The notes under the pieces are model-generated. The model searched no databases and was not told where the DNA came from. It saw only the letters and a list, made by a program, of their open reading frames with translations. From NCBI RefSeq assembly GCF_024498295.1, contig NZ_CP101827.1, positions 1,864,001-1,928,000 on the forward strand: a DNA stretch of 64,000 bases, read 5' to 3'. A program made the position numbers and the translations under genes. Within the stretch, counting starts at the first letter, position 1. The number at the start of each line of letters is the position of its first letter. Of the stretch, positions 34,127-43,364 are shown piece after piece. This DNA is from Thermocaproicibacter melissae. GTDB lineage: Bacteria > Bacillota > Clostridia > Oscillospirales > Acutalibacteraceae.

Positions 34127-34903
34127 ATGGAAAAGCGCATTAAATTACTGATTGCAAACAATACCGCTGAGTTTCGCAACGACATCGGTCGTGTTTTCGA
34201 GAATTCTGGCATGGAAGTATCCTATGTGCCGAAAGATGGAATGGAATTGCTGGAAAAAATTAAGACGACTTGCCCAGATGTTGTTCTTTCTAATCTCTTC
34301 ATGCCACGGCTCGATGGAATCGGCGTAATGAAGGCTGTTCGTGCGAAGCAGCCCGACCATATGCCGATGTTCGTGATTGTCTCAAACTTTACAAGCCCAA
34401 CTCTGGAGCGTGAAGTTATGATGTCCGGTGCATCCTATTTTGCGATTGCACCGTTTGACGCAGCCGACCTTGCCGACAGGATTCTGCAGCTTTGCGGCAT
34501 CAATGAAGTGCCGCACGCAAAAACTCAGGAATCGCCGGCAGAGGAAGAACCCACGCTCAAGATTCAGGTCACCGAGATTCTGCATCAAATCGGTGTTCCT
34601 GCACACATCAAGGGTTACCACTATCTGCGCGATTCCATCATTATGGCAATCGAAACCCCAGATATCATCAACGCTGTGACAAAGCAACTTTACCCCGGCG
34701 TTGCAAAGCGCTATGGGACAACTGCTTCCCGTGTGGAACGGGCAATCCGCCACGCAATTGAGGTGGCATGGGACCGCGGCGATGTGGATGTTCTCAACTC
34801 CTATTTTGGCTATACAATCCACAACACGCGCGGCAAACCGACCAACAGCGAATTCATTGCGATGATTTCAGACAGACTTCGTTTGCATATGAAGACAGCT
34901 TAA
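34127..34903 (+). CDS. spo0A: Spo0A with degenerate receiver domain
   Basis: A 258-residue Spo0A homologue. The C-terminal DNA-binding domain (about residues 145-258) is highly conserved, including KGYHYLRDSI, YPGVAKRYGT and the recognition helix TASRVERAIRHAIEVAW. The N-terminal receiver keeps the fold (MPRLDGIGVM, SGASYF, PFDAADL), but the acidic pocket Asp-Asp is Asn11-Asn12, the phosphoacceptor is Asn56 (VVLSNLFMP) and the conserved Lys before PF is Ala108. The protein therefore cannot be phosphorylated in the standard way. Position after spoIVB and the GGGGAG ribosome site support the gene call. Confidence 0.95.
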   Translation: MEKRIKLLIANNTAEFRNDIGRVFENSGMEVSYVPKDGMELLEKIKTTCPDVVLSNLFMPRLDGIGVMKAVRAKQPDHMPMFVIVSNFTSPTLEREVMMSGASYFAIAPFDAADLADRILQLCGINEVPHAKTQESPAEEEPTLKIQVTEILHQIGVPAHIKGYHYLRDSIIMAIETPDIINAVTKQLYPGVAKRYGTTASRVERAIRHAIEVAWDRGDVDVLNSYFGYTIHNTRGKPTNSEFIAMISDRLRLHMKTA

Positions 34904-34925
34904 CGCTGTGCGCAAACCCATACTA

Positions 34926-34973
34926 GCTCCCTTGTTTGATCGGAACCCCCTGTCAAGCAAGGGAGCCATTCTT
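34926..34973 (+). terminator. Possible terminator after spo0A
   Basis: A 9-bp stem GCTCCCTTG/CAAGGGAGC with a long loop is followed by CATTCTT. Confidence 0.4.
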
Positions 34974-35043
34974 ATATCTGTAAGAATAAATAAAATTTGT
35001 ATTGAATCGACGTTAATTTCGTATATTTCATTATACTCAGAGG

Positions 35044-35080
35044 AAAAACAAAAGCCGGTCCATGACCGGCTTTTGTTTTT
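35044..35080. terminator. Strong bidirectional terminator
   Basis: A perfect 17-bp stem (AAAAACAAAAGCCGGTC, 35044-35060, with 35064-35080), three-base loop CAT, has A/T tracts on both sides. Confidence 0.85.
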
Positions 35081-35094
35081 GGGGAGGAGTTGTA

Positions 35095-35160
35095 TTGAAA
35101 AGGTGTGGCTCCATGCCACAGGACTTGTACTCATATAAAGCTAGGAAACATCAAGGTTAA
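35095..35160 (+). CDS. Candidate 21-aa peptide gene
   Basis: A TTG start lies five bases after GGGGAGGAG (35081-35089) and opens 21 codons to TAA at 35158-35160. The peptide starts MKRCGSMPQD and is basic with aromatic residues. The strong ribosome site is the main evidence. No promoter was identified after the terminator just upstream, so this could be chance. The rest of 35161-35415 holds nothing I can support apart from a leader before rlmD. Confidence 0.3.
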   Translation: MKRCGSMPQDLYSYKARKHQG

Positions 35161-35415
35161 GCTTGATTTTCTGACCACATTATAAGGCACCCTGCGTAAC
35201 CTGTCAACACTTTAACATGCCATTCCGCCAGATTCTCCCCTTTGTATAAAATGCGTTTCTCAGAATGTTTTTTTTCGTTGTAATTTTCTTATATTTGATA
35301 ATTTGCATAATCATATGACACGTTCACTTTCTATTATTTTTCTCCTGTGCACATACAGTTGTAATCCCGCGACGGCAATGGTAAACTAGGAGAAAACACA
35401 TAAGCTGGAGGATAT

Positions 35416-36783
35416 ATGGAACTCAAAAAAAATCAAATTATCCCATTGGATATTACAGGATATACGGCAGAAGGCAACGGCGTAGGCCATTACCACGGCA
35501 TAGCAATTTTTGTGCCGCTCGCCGCAGCAGGCGACAAGCTGGAAGTGAAAATCCTCAAAGTTGCGAAATCATATGCTTACGGCAAGATTGAAAAAATCAT
35601 TTCTCCCTCAAAGGACCGAATCCCCGTAGATTGCCCGCAGTTTGCTCGGTGCGGCGGATGCACCTATCGCCACATCTCGTATGAGGCGGAATTGGCCGCA
35701 AAACAGCAGCGTGTGCAGGACGCTCTGGAACGCATCGGAGGTCTGCATTATGCCGTGCTGAAGCCGATCATCGGCGCAGATGAACCGGACCGCTACCGCA
35801 ACAAGGCGCAGCTTCCCATCGGAGAAGGGACAAACGGAAACATTTCGCTCGGCTTCTATGCCGTACACAGCCACCGCATCATCAACTGCGAAGAATGCCT
35901 GCTCCAGCCGGAGGAATTCACCGCGGCGATGAAGGCTTTCCGCGAATGGGCCGGCGAAACGCGCGACAGCGTCTATGATGAATCCACCGGGCGCGGCCGC
36001 CTGCGCCATCTGTTCCTGCGCAAAGCTCAGACAACCGGCGAAATTATGGCCTGTGTTGTGGTAAACGGAAACGGCGTGCATAACGAAGAGAAACTTGCCG
36101 ACCTGCTCGAAAAGCGAGTGCCGGGATTGAAAAGCTTTGTCATCAACGTAAACCGCGACAAGACAAACGTGATTCTCGGCAAAAAATTCCGCACCGCTCG
36201 CGGGCAGGACTACATTACCGATATTCTCTGCGGCCTGCGGTTCCGCATCTCTCCCCAATCGTTCTATCAAGTGAACCCGCGTCAGGCGGAACGTCTCTAC
36301 AATCTGGCCGGAAAATACGCCGGACTGACCGGTGAGGAAACGGTTCTGGACCTCTATTGCGGCACCGGAACCATCGGGCTTTCCATGGCAAAGCAGGCCA
36401 AACATGTAATCGGCGTGGAAGTTGTGGAGCAGGCCGTGGAAGACGCGAAGAAAAACGCTGAGGAAAACGGCATCGAAAACGCGGAATTTCTGTGCGCTGA
36501 CGCTGCAAAAGCGGCAGATATGCTGAAAAACCGCGGCGTTCGTCCCGACGTGATTGTTCTTGACCCGCCGCGCAAGGGCTGCGATTCCGCGCTGATTGAG
36601 ACGGTTGCGGAAATGGCGCCGGAACGCGTTGTCTACGTTTCCTGCGACCCCGCCACTTTGGCCCGCGACATCAAGCTGTTTGCGCTTCACGGATATAAGG
36701 TCATGGAAGCTACACCTGTTGACATGTTCCCAAGGACGGCGCATGTGGAGTGCGTGACATTGATGTCAAAGGTTGAGAAATAA
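35416..36783 (+). CDS. rlmD: 23S rRNA (uracil-C5)-methyltransferase, RlmD/RumA family
   Basis: A 455-residue enzyme. A TRAM domain occupies about residues 1-60; the Fe-S cysteines are in CPQFARCGGCTYRH; the methyltransferase core has VLDLYCGTGTIGLSM, DVIVLDPPRKGC and the catalytic Cys in VVYVSCDPATLARD. It methylates a uridine in 23S rRNA with S-adenosylmethionine. GGAGG precedes the ATG. Its last codons (VDMFPRTAHVECVTLMSKVE) form a known type of integration target for conjugative elements, and inverted and direct copies of this end occur at 48753 and 59283. Confidence 0.93.
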   Translation: MELKKNQIIPLDITGYTAEGNGVGHYHGIAIFVPLAAAGDKLEVKILKVAKSYAYGKIEKIISPSKDRIPVDCPQFARCGGCTYRHISYEAELAAKQQRVQDALERIGGLHYAVLKPIIGADEPDRYRNKAQLPIGEGTNGNISLGFYAVHSHRIINCEECLLQPEEFTAAMKAFREWAGETRDSVYDESTGRGRLRHLFLRKAQTTGEIMACVVVNGNGVHNEEKLADLLEKRVPGLKSFVINVNRDKTNVILGKKFRTARGQDYITDILCGLRFRISPQSFYQVNPRQAERLYNLAGKYAGLTGEETVLDLYCGTGTIGLSMAKQAKHVIGVEVVEQAVEDAKKNAEENGIENAEFLCADAAKAADMLKNRGVRPDVIVLDPPRKGCDSALIETVAEMAPERVVYVSCDPATLARDIKLFALHGYKVMEATPVDMFPRTAHVECVTLMSKVEK

Positions 36784-36985
36784 AAAACTGAAAAGCTTGT
36801 AAATAAAGGGTTTCCAGACATTAGGTTTTTCTCACGGTTACTTTGCCGGAAGAGATAATGTCAGGAAACCCTTATTTTTATTGTTTGCGGTAACATATCA
36901 ACTGCCATGAAAATATAGAGTTGAGTAACCGGATTAGATAACGGCTATTTTTTCGGGGGTTGAGGAGACAAGATAGATGTTATAC
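36742..36985 (+). repeat. rlmD 3'-end repeat, copy 1 (att-like, with terminator)
   Basis: It begins CATGTGGAGTGCGTGACATT inside rlmD, spans the stop codon and a long hairpin terminator (36801-36823 pairing with 36857-36879) and continues about 100 bases further to a TTGAGG...TTATACT promoter-like segment near 36950-36975. The whole stretch matches, at roughly 80% by eye, the reverse complement of 48507-48753. An inverted GTTGATATGTTACCGCAAAC motif, resembling the rlmD codons for VDMFP, lies downstream of the terminator. Confidence 0.8.
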
Positions 36986-37154
36986 TGAAGTAATTAATAG
37001 TATGTTTTTGCAAACAGTCCTTATTTTATTGGAACACTTAGAAATGTTCTTTAACAGTTAATGAAGGTAATAATTAAAAAGCATTACTTGATACAATATA
37101 ACTTTTTAAGCGATTGTTTTTAGATTAAGTCTATATAATGGTGTAAAAAGCCCC

Positions 37155-38515
37155 GTGTCAAGAAAATTTCGCAAAATCAATCTATGCCGTCAGTTTGGCC
37201 GTCAGTTTGCCAGTAGCTAGCTAGCAGAATGTTGTTGCATCAGTTCCATCTGGAATAGGTGTTCCATGTTGAGATACCTCTTCGTTCCCCATGCAGAAGC
37301 TGCCACATAACGAAGTCGTGCACAGACCAGCATCAAAGCACTATTGCCATCCGGGAAAGCACCTATTACTTTCGTTCGGCGTTTAATCTCTCGATTGATG
37401 CGTTCAGTTACATTATTCGTACGAATTCTGGTCCAGTGCTCTGTTGGAAAGTCCATGTAAGTTAGAGTTTCATCAACACTTTCTTCGACCTTTTTAGCTG
37501 CCGCAGACAATTTCATTTCACGAAGTTTAGCTGCAACTGAAGCAGCTTTTTCGCGGGCAGCTTCTTTACTTTCCTGGGCATGAATTGCTTTGAGCATTAA
37601 CGTGACTGAGCGCATTTTGTTTTTCGGTGTAACACGAAAGATATTGCGATAAAAGTGAACGGTACAACGTTGATATTTGGCATCGGGGAAGACTTCTGGA
37701 ATGGTTTCTAACATTCCAAGACACTTATCTCCAATAATAAGGCGAACGCCCTTTAATCCGCGTTCTTTTAGGCCGACAAAGAAGTTTTTCCAACTTTCTT
37801 TATCTTCCTTCATACCTTCCGCAGCGCCAATGATTTCTCGATATCCATGACGGTTTACGCCAATGGCAACGAGTACAGACACATTCTGTATTTCGCCACC
37901 CCAACTGCGCTTGAGATAAATACCATCAACATAAACGTACGGATACTCCTCTAAAAGAGGACGTTGACGCCATTGTTCAATATGTCCATAGGCTTTTTTG
38001 TTAAGATTACTAATTGTTCCCGGAGACACCTTTGTACCCCAGAGAGCCTCAGTGATATCTTCCACACGGCGTACTGAAACACCTGCGAGATACATCTCAA
38101 TCAGCGCTTCTTCTACAGAGCATTCCCGCCGTTTGTAGCGTTCAATAATGGCTGTCTCAAACTGGATACCCTTCAGCTTTGGAACCCTGAGTTTTACATT
38201 TCCGGATGTCGTAGAAAAGTTTCGCTCATAATGGCCGGAGCGATACCCCTTTCGGTCGCCAGAGCGTTCATATCGCTCGGCATTAACAAGCTCATCAGCT
38301 TCATGGTCGAGTAGTGCATTCAGTGTTTCTTCCACACTACTACGGACAAGATCTTTAAGATTATTCTTTATCAGGTCTTCGTTTAGTTGTATAATATTAT
38401 CAGACATAGTTTATTGCCTCCTTGGTAGATTTTGTATGGTAACTTTATTTTACCGACGGCAATCGACTATGTCTACTTTTTTGCTTCAATTAATTTTGCG
38501 AAACTTATTATACGT
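37155..38515 (-). mobile_element. IS256-family insertion sequence (element 1)
   Basis: A transposase gene is bracketed by related terminal sequences: TTTCGCAAAATCAAT at the left end and its inverted counterpart ATTAATTTTGCGAAA at the right. It has inserted into another IS, whose 3' 360 bases follow directly at 38520. Exact outer ends and target duplication are not clear because the left flank is unrelated. Confidence 0.7.
37217..38407 (-). CDS. IS256-family transposase (element 1)
   Basis: A 396-residue DDE-type Mutator-like transposase. It contains YRSGHYERNFST, CSVEEALIEMYLAGVSVRRV, YVYVDGIYLKRSWGG (first catalytic Asp region), RLIIGDKCLGMLETIPEVFP (second Asp) and RTNNVTERINREIKRRTKVI (Glu region). 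The ATG at 38407 is preceded by an AAGGAGG-like site. It appears intact. It differs from the IS256-type transposase present in two full copies further on. Confidence 0.95.
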   Translation of the reverse strand: MSDNIIQLNEDLIKNNLKDLVRSSVEETLNALLDHEADELVNAERYERSGDRKGYRSGHYERNFSTTSGNVKLRVPKLKGIQFETAIIERYKRRECSVEEALIEMYLAGVSVRRVEDITEALWGTKVSPGTISNLNKKAYGHIEQWRQRPLLEEYPYVYVDGIYLKRSWGGEIQNVSVLVAIGVNRHGYREIIGAAEGMKEDKESWKNFFVGLKERGLKGVRLIIGDKCLGMLETIPEVFPDAKYQRCTVHFYRNIFRVTPKNKMRSVTLMLKAIHAQESKEAAREKAASVAAKLREMKLSAAAKKVEESVDETLTYMDFPTEHWTRIRTNNVTERINREIKRRTKVIGAFPDGNSALMLVCARLRYVAASAWGTKRYLNMEHLFQMELMQQHSAS

Positions 38516-38519
38516 TATC

Positions 38520-38833
38520 CAAAACAGTTGTCGGAGCAATATGGGAAGCGGTTTCCCAAAGCAATCGAGCTTCTGGAAGACGGGCTGGAGGACTCACTGG
38601 CTTTCTATGCATTCCCCGAGCTTGATGCCCGTAAAATCTCATCGACCAATATGCTGGAACGGCTGAACAAGGAAATCCGGCGCAGAACCAACGTCGTCGG
38701 GATATTCCCAAACAAAGATTCCTATCTGCGGTTGGTTACAACATATCTCATGGAATACGCTGAAGACTGGTCCGTTTCCAGAGCATATTTGAATCCCAAA
38801 TCGATTCAGACACTTCTGCTAAGCGCAGCTTAA
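38520..38833 (+). pseudogene. C-terminal remnant of IS256-type transposase (element 2 type)
   Basis: From 38520 the DNA matches 52786 onward of the intact element: codons from KQLSEQYGKRFPK to the C-terminal LLLSAA, then the right terminal repeat to 38879. About 100 of 395 codons remain. The 5' part was lost where element 1 now ends. Confidence 0.95.
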
Positions 38834-38975
38834 TTCATTTCGTGGAGTCCCCAAATTGCGAACTTCTCTTGACATAGCCTACAAAAAACGCTGTACATAA
38901 AATAAAAAGGATTATGCTGCAGCATAACCCTCATAAAATGAAAACTCAATTATATATGTTTATAATCATCCCGTC

Positions 38976-40514
38976 TCAAATCACAAATACACTGGCGGAC
39001 TGAGCCGGGACAACAATGCCGTTATCTTCATACCTTGCGGAACCGTTTAATTGATAAATACAGGTGCCCAGTGCCTTACAACAATCCACCTTATGTTCCT
39101 CAGCCGAAGGATTAAGAATAACCAGCAAGGTCTCGTCACCGGAAGAACGGGTATACATCAAAGGATAACCTGTATGAACAAACTTAATTTCACTGTAATT
39201 TTGCAGGGCAGGATGTTGCATTCGCATGTTAATAAGCCTTTTTACCTCGCTTCTGAGGGAATTCGGATCCGCCATCTGGGCAGCGGCAGTGGGACGGTCC
39301 GCTGCATTGTCAAGCGGTATATAAAGTTTTTCTTCCGGAGCAGTGGAAAAACCGGCGTTTTTGCTGTCATCCCACTGCATGGGAGAACGGGAACCGGTTC
39401 GCTTATAACCGCCTTCAACAGAATTCAGCCCTTCCACATAACGCATGCCGATCTCGTCACCATAATATATGTAAGGTGCGCCAGGCATGGTAAGAAGGAA
39501 AGCGAAGGCTATTTTAAGCTCATCACCGTGTAATGATCTTGCCAGACGGTCCATGTCATGATTTCCCGAAGGAATGCAAATAAGTCCTCTATCCTTTGAT
39601 TTGTTATAGTATTCCATGTATTTTTCAACAAAGGCAGCCGCATTACCTTTTCCCCGGGCGGAAAAATAAGGCTCATCGCAGCGGAATAAATCGTTATAAT
39701 GGGAAGGGCCGAAATGAAGCAGAAAATCCATATGAAATCCTCCCCGAAGCGATTTGTCCGGTTCTCCCCATTCCGAAATTATTGCGGCTTCCGGAAACTC
39801 TTCATCAAGAAAAGCTCTAACCTTCTGCCACAAGGCAATATTGCCCTTTCCTTCCTGATCGTTCTTGACCAGAGAGCCCGCCATGTCCACTCTAAATCCG
39901 TCGCAGCCACGGGAAAGCCAAAAACGCATTACATCCATCATAGCCTGCAGGGTCTTTTGTGGCCCTTCTGCATCCATGGGCTGCTGCCACGGCTTTTCGG
40001 GTTTATAAAAGCCATAATTCAGTGCAGGCTGATGGGAAAAGAAATTCACTATAACAGAACCTTCTCTTTCAGATATGCCGCGAAGGAAACCATAACCGGT
40101 CAGGCTATCCCAAAGGTCATCGGTCCATATATACCGATCGGTATATTCATTTCTTGCAGCCTTCATCGAAGCCTTGAACCATGGATGTTCCCATGACGTG
40201 TGTCCCGGTACCAGATCAAGAATAATATGCATCCTGCGTTTATGTACCTCTTCAAACAGTCTGATTAAATCGTCATTTGTCCCATAGCGTGGCGCCACTT
40301 TGTAATAATCAGCCACGTCATAACCGGCATCAAGAAAAGGCGATACAAAACAGGGATTCATCCATATGGCATTGCAGCCTAAATCTGCAATGTAATCCAG
40401 TTTATTGATTATACCCGGAATATCACCAATACCGTCACCGTTACTGTCAAAGAAAGACTGCGGATAAATCTCATAAAATACAGCGTTATCTAACCAGTCG
40501 GGATGTTTGCTCAT
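38976..40514 (-). CDS. GH13 alpha-glucosidase-like glycosidase
   Basis: A 512-residue GH13 enzyme. N-terminal AVFYEIYPQSFFDSNGDGIG matches the oligosaccharide-cleaving subgroup. Catalytic residues: Asp in GFRVDMAG, Glu in IISEWGEP and the transition-state Asp in GNHDMDR. No signal peptide, so it acts on imported alpha-glucosides. AGGAGG precedes the ATG. It is encoded just downstream of a second GH13 enzyme. The subgroup differs from GH13_31; a trehalose- or disaccharide-specific activity is possible. Confidence 0.9.
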   Translation of the reverse strand: MSKHPDWLDNAVFYEIYPQSFFDSNGDGIGDIPGIINKLDYIADLGCNAIWMNPCFVSPFLDAGYDVADYYKVAPRYGTNDDLIRLFEEVHKRRMHIILDLVPGHTSWEHPWFKASMKAARNEYTDRYIWTDDLWDSLTGYGFLRGISEREGSVIVNFFSHQPALNYGFYKPEKPWQQPMDAEGPQKTLQAMMDVMRFWLSRGCDGFRVDMAGSLVKNDQEGKGNIALWQKVRAFLDEEFPEAAIISEWGEPDKSLRGGFHMDFLLHFGPSHYNDLFRCDEPYFSARGKGNAAAFVEKYMEYYNKSKDRGLICIPSGNHDMDRLARSLHGDELKIAFAFLLTMPGAPYIYYGDEIGMRYVEGLNSVEGGYKRTGSRSPMQWDDSKNAGFSTAPEEKLYIPLDNAADRPTAAAQMADPNSLRSEVKRLINMRMQHPALQNYSEIKFVHTGYPLMYTRSSGDETLLVILNPSAEEHKVDCCKALGTCIYQLNGSARYEDNGIVVPAQSASVFVI

Positions 40515-40584
40515 TAAATTTCCTCCTAACTACCATGTAATGTATTTTTAAAATTTTTTATGCGCCGTCATTACAATATACATT

Positions 40585-42267
40585 TTAAAAGTTATTATGA
40601 TTTAACAACTTTGAACGGATTATTTTGTAATTATCATTAATTAAATACATGGCCGCCTCATACGGTTGTAAATATCCCGTTTCATGCTCCTCATAGTTAC
40701 TAATAAGGCAATTTCCGGTATCAGCATACTCTGGTGGCAGGTAAAATTGTACTCTTCTGCCGTAAAAATTTGCAACAACTAATAGGGTATGTTCATTCCA
40801 CGTTCTTGTATATATGAACAATTCGGGATGTTTTTCAAATAAAAGCTCAAATCTGCCTTTTATAAATATATCGTTTGATTTTCTTAACTGAATTAACTTT
40901 CTGTAGTAATTAAATACAGATTTTTCATCTTTCATCTCATTCCGGGCATTAATATATTTATAATTCGGATTTACTTTAATCCACGGAATTCCTATTGTAA
41001 ATCCGGCGTTCTCGCTGTCATCCCATTGCATCGGTGTTCTGGCATTGTCACGCCCTTTTGCATAAATGGAATTCATTACTTCCTGAACTGAATATCCATT
41101 TTCTGTCCGTTCTTTATATAAGTTCAGTGTTTCTATATCACGGTAATCTTCGATATTATAACGCACATTTGTCATTCCAAGTTCTTCTCCCTGATAAATA
41201 TAGGGAGTTCCCTGCAGACCATAAAGTATTGTTGCAAGCATTTTTGCTGATTCTACACGATACTTGCCGTCATTTCCCCATCTTGAAACAATTCTCGGCA
41301 GATCGTGATTATTCCAGAAAAGGCTGTTCCAGCCGGTCTGGTACAATTCTTTCTGCCATTTTGCCAAAACATTTTTTAATTTGACCAAATCTAACGGTGC
41401 CAAATCCCATTTTGATTTTCCTTCCTGCTGATCCAGGCAAATATGCTCAAACTGAAATACCATGGAAAATTCGCTGTTATCAGGATTACTGTACATCTTC
41501 GCACGTTCCGGATCGGCTCCCCAGGCTTCACCTACTGTTATGATGTCTTTTCCTTTTTGAAATGTCTCTTTCGATAATTCCCTTATATATTCATGTAATT
41601 TCGGTCCATTAACCGTTATTTTATGATCCGGTTCTTTCGCTATCTGATCGATTACATCCAGCCGAAAGCCCTCGACCCCCTTATTCATCCACCAGAGTAT
41701 CATATCGTAAATTTCCCGGCGTACTTTAGGGTTATCCCAGTTTAAATCGGGTTGCTTTTCAGAAAATTGATGAAAATAATATTGCTGTACTTCAGGTACC
41801 CATGTCCATGCAGAACCTCCAAAAGTAGATTTCATATCGTTGGGAGGGGTTCCTTCAACGCCGTTTCTCCACACATAATAATCATGATAGGGATTTGACC
41901 TGCTTTTTTTAGCTTCCTGAAACCAATAATGTTCGTCCGAAGTATGATTAAGAACCAAATCCATAATTATGCGTATATTTCTTTTTTTTGCTTCTTTAAT
42001 AAGATTTTCCATGTCATTCATTGTGCCAAACATGGGGTCGATATCTTTATAATCGGAAATATCATAGCCATTATCATATTGCGGAGAACGATATACCGGT
42101 GAAAGCCAGATTGCATCTATACCAAGCTTCTTCAAATAATCCAGCCTTGTTATTATTCCCGGAATATCACCGATACCATCGCCATTACTGTCCTGAAAGC
42201 TTTTCGGATAGATTTGATATATCACTGCGTTTTTCCACCACTTGTATGTATCGCTTGTTTGTTTCAC
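40585..42267 (-). CDS. Oligo-1,6-glucosidase / alpha-glucosidase (GH13_31 type)
   Basis: A 560-residue cytoplasmic glucosidase. Signatures: AVIYQIYPKSFQDSNGDGIG, IIMDLVLNHTSDEHYWF, EGFRLDVIDQ (nucleophile Asp), VGEAWG (acid Glu) and WNNHDLPR (Asp). Length and motifs fit oligo-1,6-glucosidases that hydrolyse isomalto-oligosaccharides. The start is GTG seven bases after GAGGAGG. It lies between a wrecked binding-protein/GH66 gene and another GH13 gene, fitting a dextran/isomaltose utilisation locus. Confidence 0.92.
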   Translation of the reverse strand: MKQTSDTYKWWKNAVIYQIYPKSFQDSNGDGIGDIPGIITRLDYLKKLGIDAIWLSPVYRSPQYDNGYDISDYKDIDPMFGTMNDMENLIKEAKKRNIRIIMDLVLNHTSDEHYWFQEAKKSRSNPYHDYYVWRNGVEGTPPNDMKSTFGGSAWTWVPEVQQYYFHQFSEKQPDLNWDNPKVRREIYDMILWWMNKGVEGFRLDVIDQIAKEPDHKITVNGPKLHEYIRELSKETFQKGKDIITVGEAWGADPERAKMYSNPDNSEFSMVFQFEHICLDQQEGKSKWDLAPLDLVKLKNVLAKWQKELYQTGWNSLFWNNHDLPRIVSRWGNDGKYRVESAKMLATILYGLQGTPYIYQGEELGMTNVRYNIEDYRDIETLNLYKERTENGYSVQEVMNSIYAKGRDNARTPMQWDDSENAGFTIGIPWIKVNPNYKYINARNEMKDEKSVFNYYRKLIQLRKSNDIFIKGRFELLFEKHPELFIYTRTWNEHTLLVVANFYGRRVQFYLPPEYADTGNCLISNYEEHETGYLQPYEAAMYLINDNYKIIRSKLLNHNNF

Positions 42268-42277
42268 TTTAACCTCC

Positions 42278-43128
42278 TCATTTCATATATATCATATCCC
42301 AGTATTTTAAACCAGATACAGTAAACTGTATATACGTTCCGTTGCCGTCCTCTCCCTCTTCAAAATCCAGTCTTTCGCTTTTGCAGTCATTGATATCAGG
42401 AGATGCGATAAAAACATTACTGATTTTTTTATCTGTATAATATTTTACTTTAATGTCGCTGACCTCGGTAGGAGCCTCTTTTTTGCCCCGTTCATCCCTC
42501 CATTGGTTATCGGTACCTAATAAATTAACTAAATGGAGTATTTCATATTGAGCATCTGCTCTGGTATAGGTCCAGATGGTATTGGATATTCCGTCAGAAC
42601 TATGGGCAAATCCTTCTATATCTACCATATTATCAGTTGTCCGCTGTCCGTCCCTCAATATATTTTCATATGCCACAATAAAATCGGCCATATCTTTCAT
42701 TTTATTCTGCAATTCTTCATCCATTAATATCAGGAAGATCACCTGATGATATTGCTAATGATACCTGTCTGTCATAATCATCCCCATTGGCTTCGAATTC
42801 ATCTACGATTTTAATATTAAGTTCATTTTTCACCCAACGGGTATAGGCATTATCCTCATATGTATCCCCTTCCGGCAATTTCGGGTTTTGAAGGGTCTGT
42901 CTTCCCATTGTTACAGTATTTCATTCTCATAGGCTCCAAAAGGATCTACTGATGCATTTGAATTATCCTCACTATCAGTAATATTTATGGAACCAGTGCT
43001 GTCAGATTTTGATGTATCGCTTTCCTTCTGACTTTCATTGTCTTTTTTGCAGGCTGCCAAAGATATGGTCATTACAGTTGCCAGCAATATAACAAATATT
43101 TTTTTAATGCTTTCATCATGTTTTCCTC
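42278..43128 (-). pseudogene. Wrecked solute-binding protein joined to a GH66 dextranase C-terminus
   Basis: Three frames carry one decayed gene. From about 43128 a lipoprotein signal (LLATVMTISLAAC) and acidic linker are out of frame with the ATG after GGAAGGAGG because of an A7 run. After AYENEIL a one-base loss near 42911 breaks the frame, and TVTMGRQTLQ resumes an extracellular solute-binding protein N-terminus to ISSGDLPDI. There the sequence switches to a dextranase (GH66)-like tail: FIVAYENILRDG, then LHLVNLLG, IKVKYYTDKKISNVFIASPD and the final LKYWDMIY. A deletion appears to have fused the two genes. Confidence 0.75.
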
Positions 43129-43364
43129 CTTCCAATTATCCTTACACTTTACAGTCTTGACTTAATTGCAATTTTTCCTCATACTAATCAATGGCCATTG
43201 ATTATCATTATTTAATTCTTTTTTAGTATATGGGTAAATTTAATTTCCGTAAATGATACAATTTCCACATTTAGAATACTTTTTCCCTGAATTTTTTTAT
43301 TTATTTGTCTATAAAATGTAAAAATTATATACTATAACTAGAAAAACATCAGGCAGGGGATTTT

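Noticed and set aside
34127-34903. Calling this gene a generic orphan response regulator instead of Spo0A
   Set aside because: The C-terminal domain matches Spo0A throughout, and the gene follows spoIVB as in other Firmicutes.
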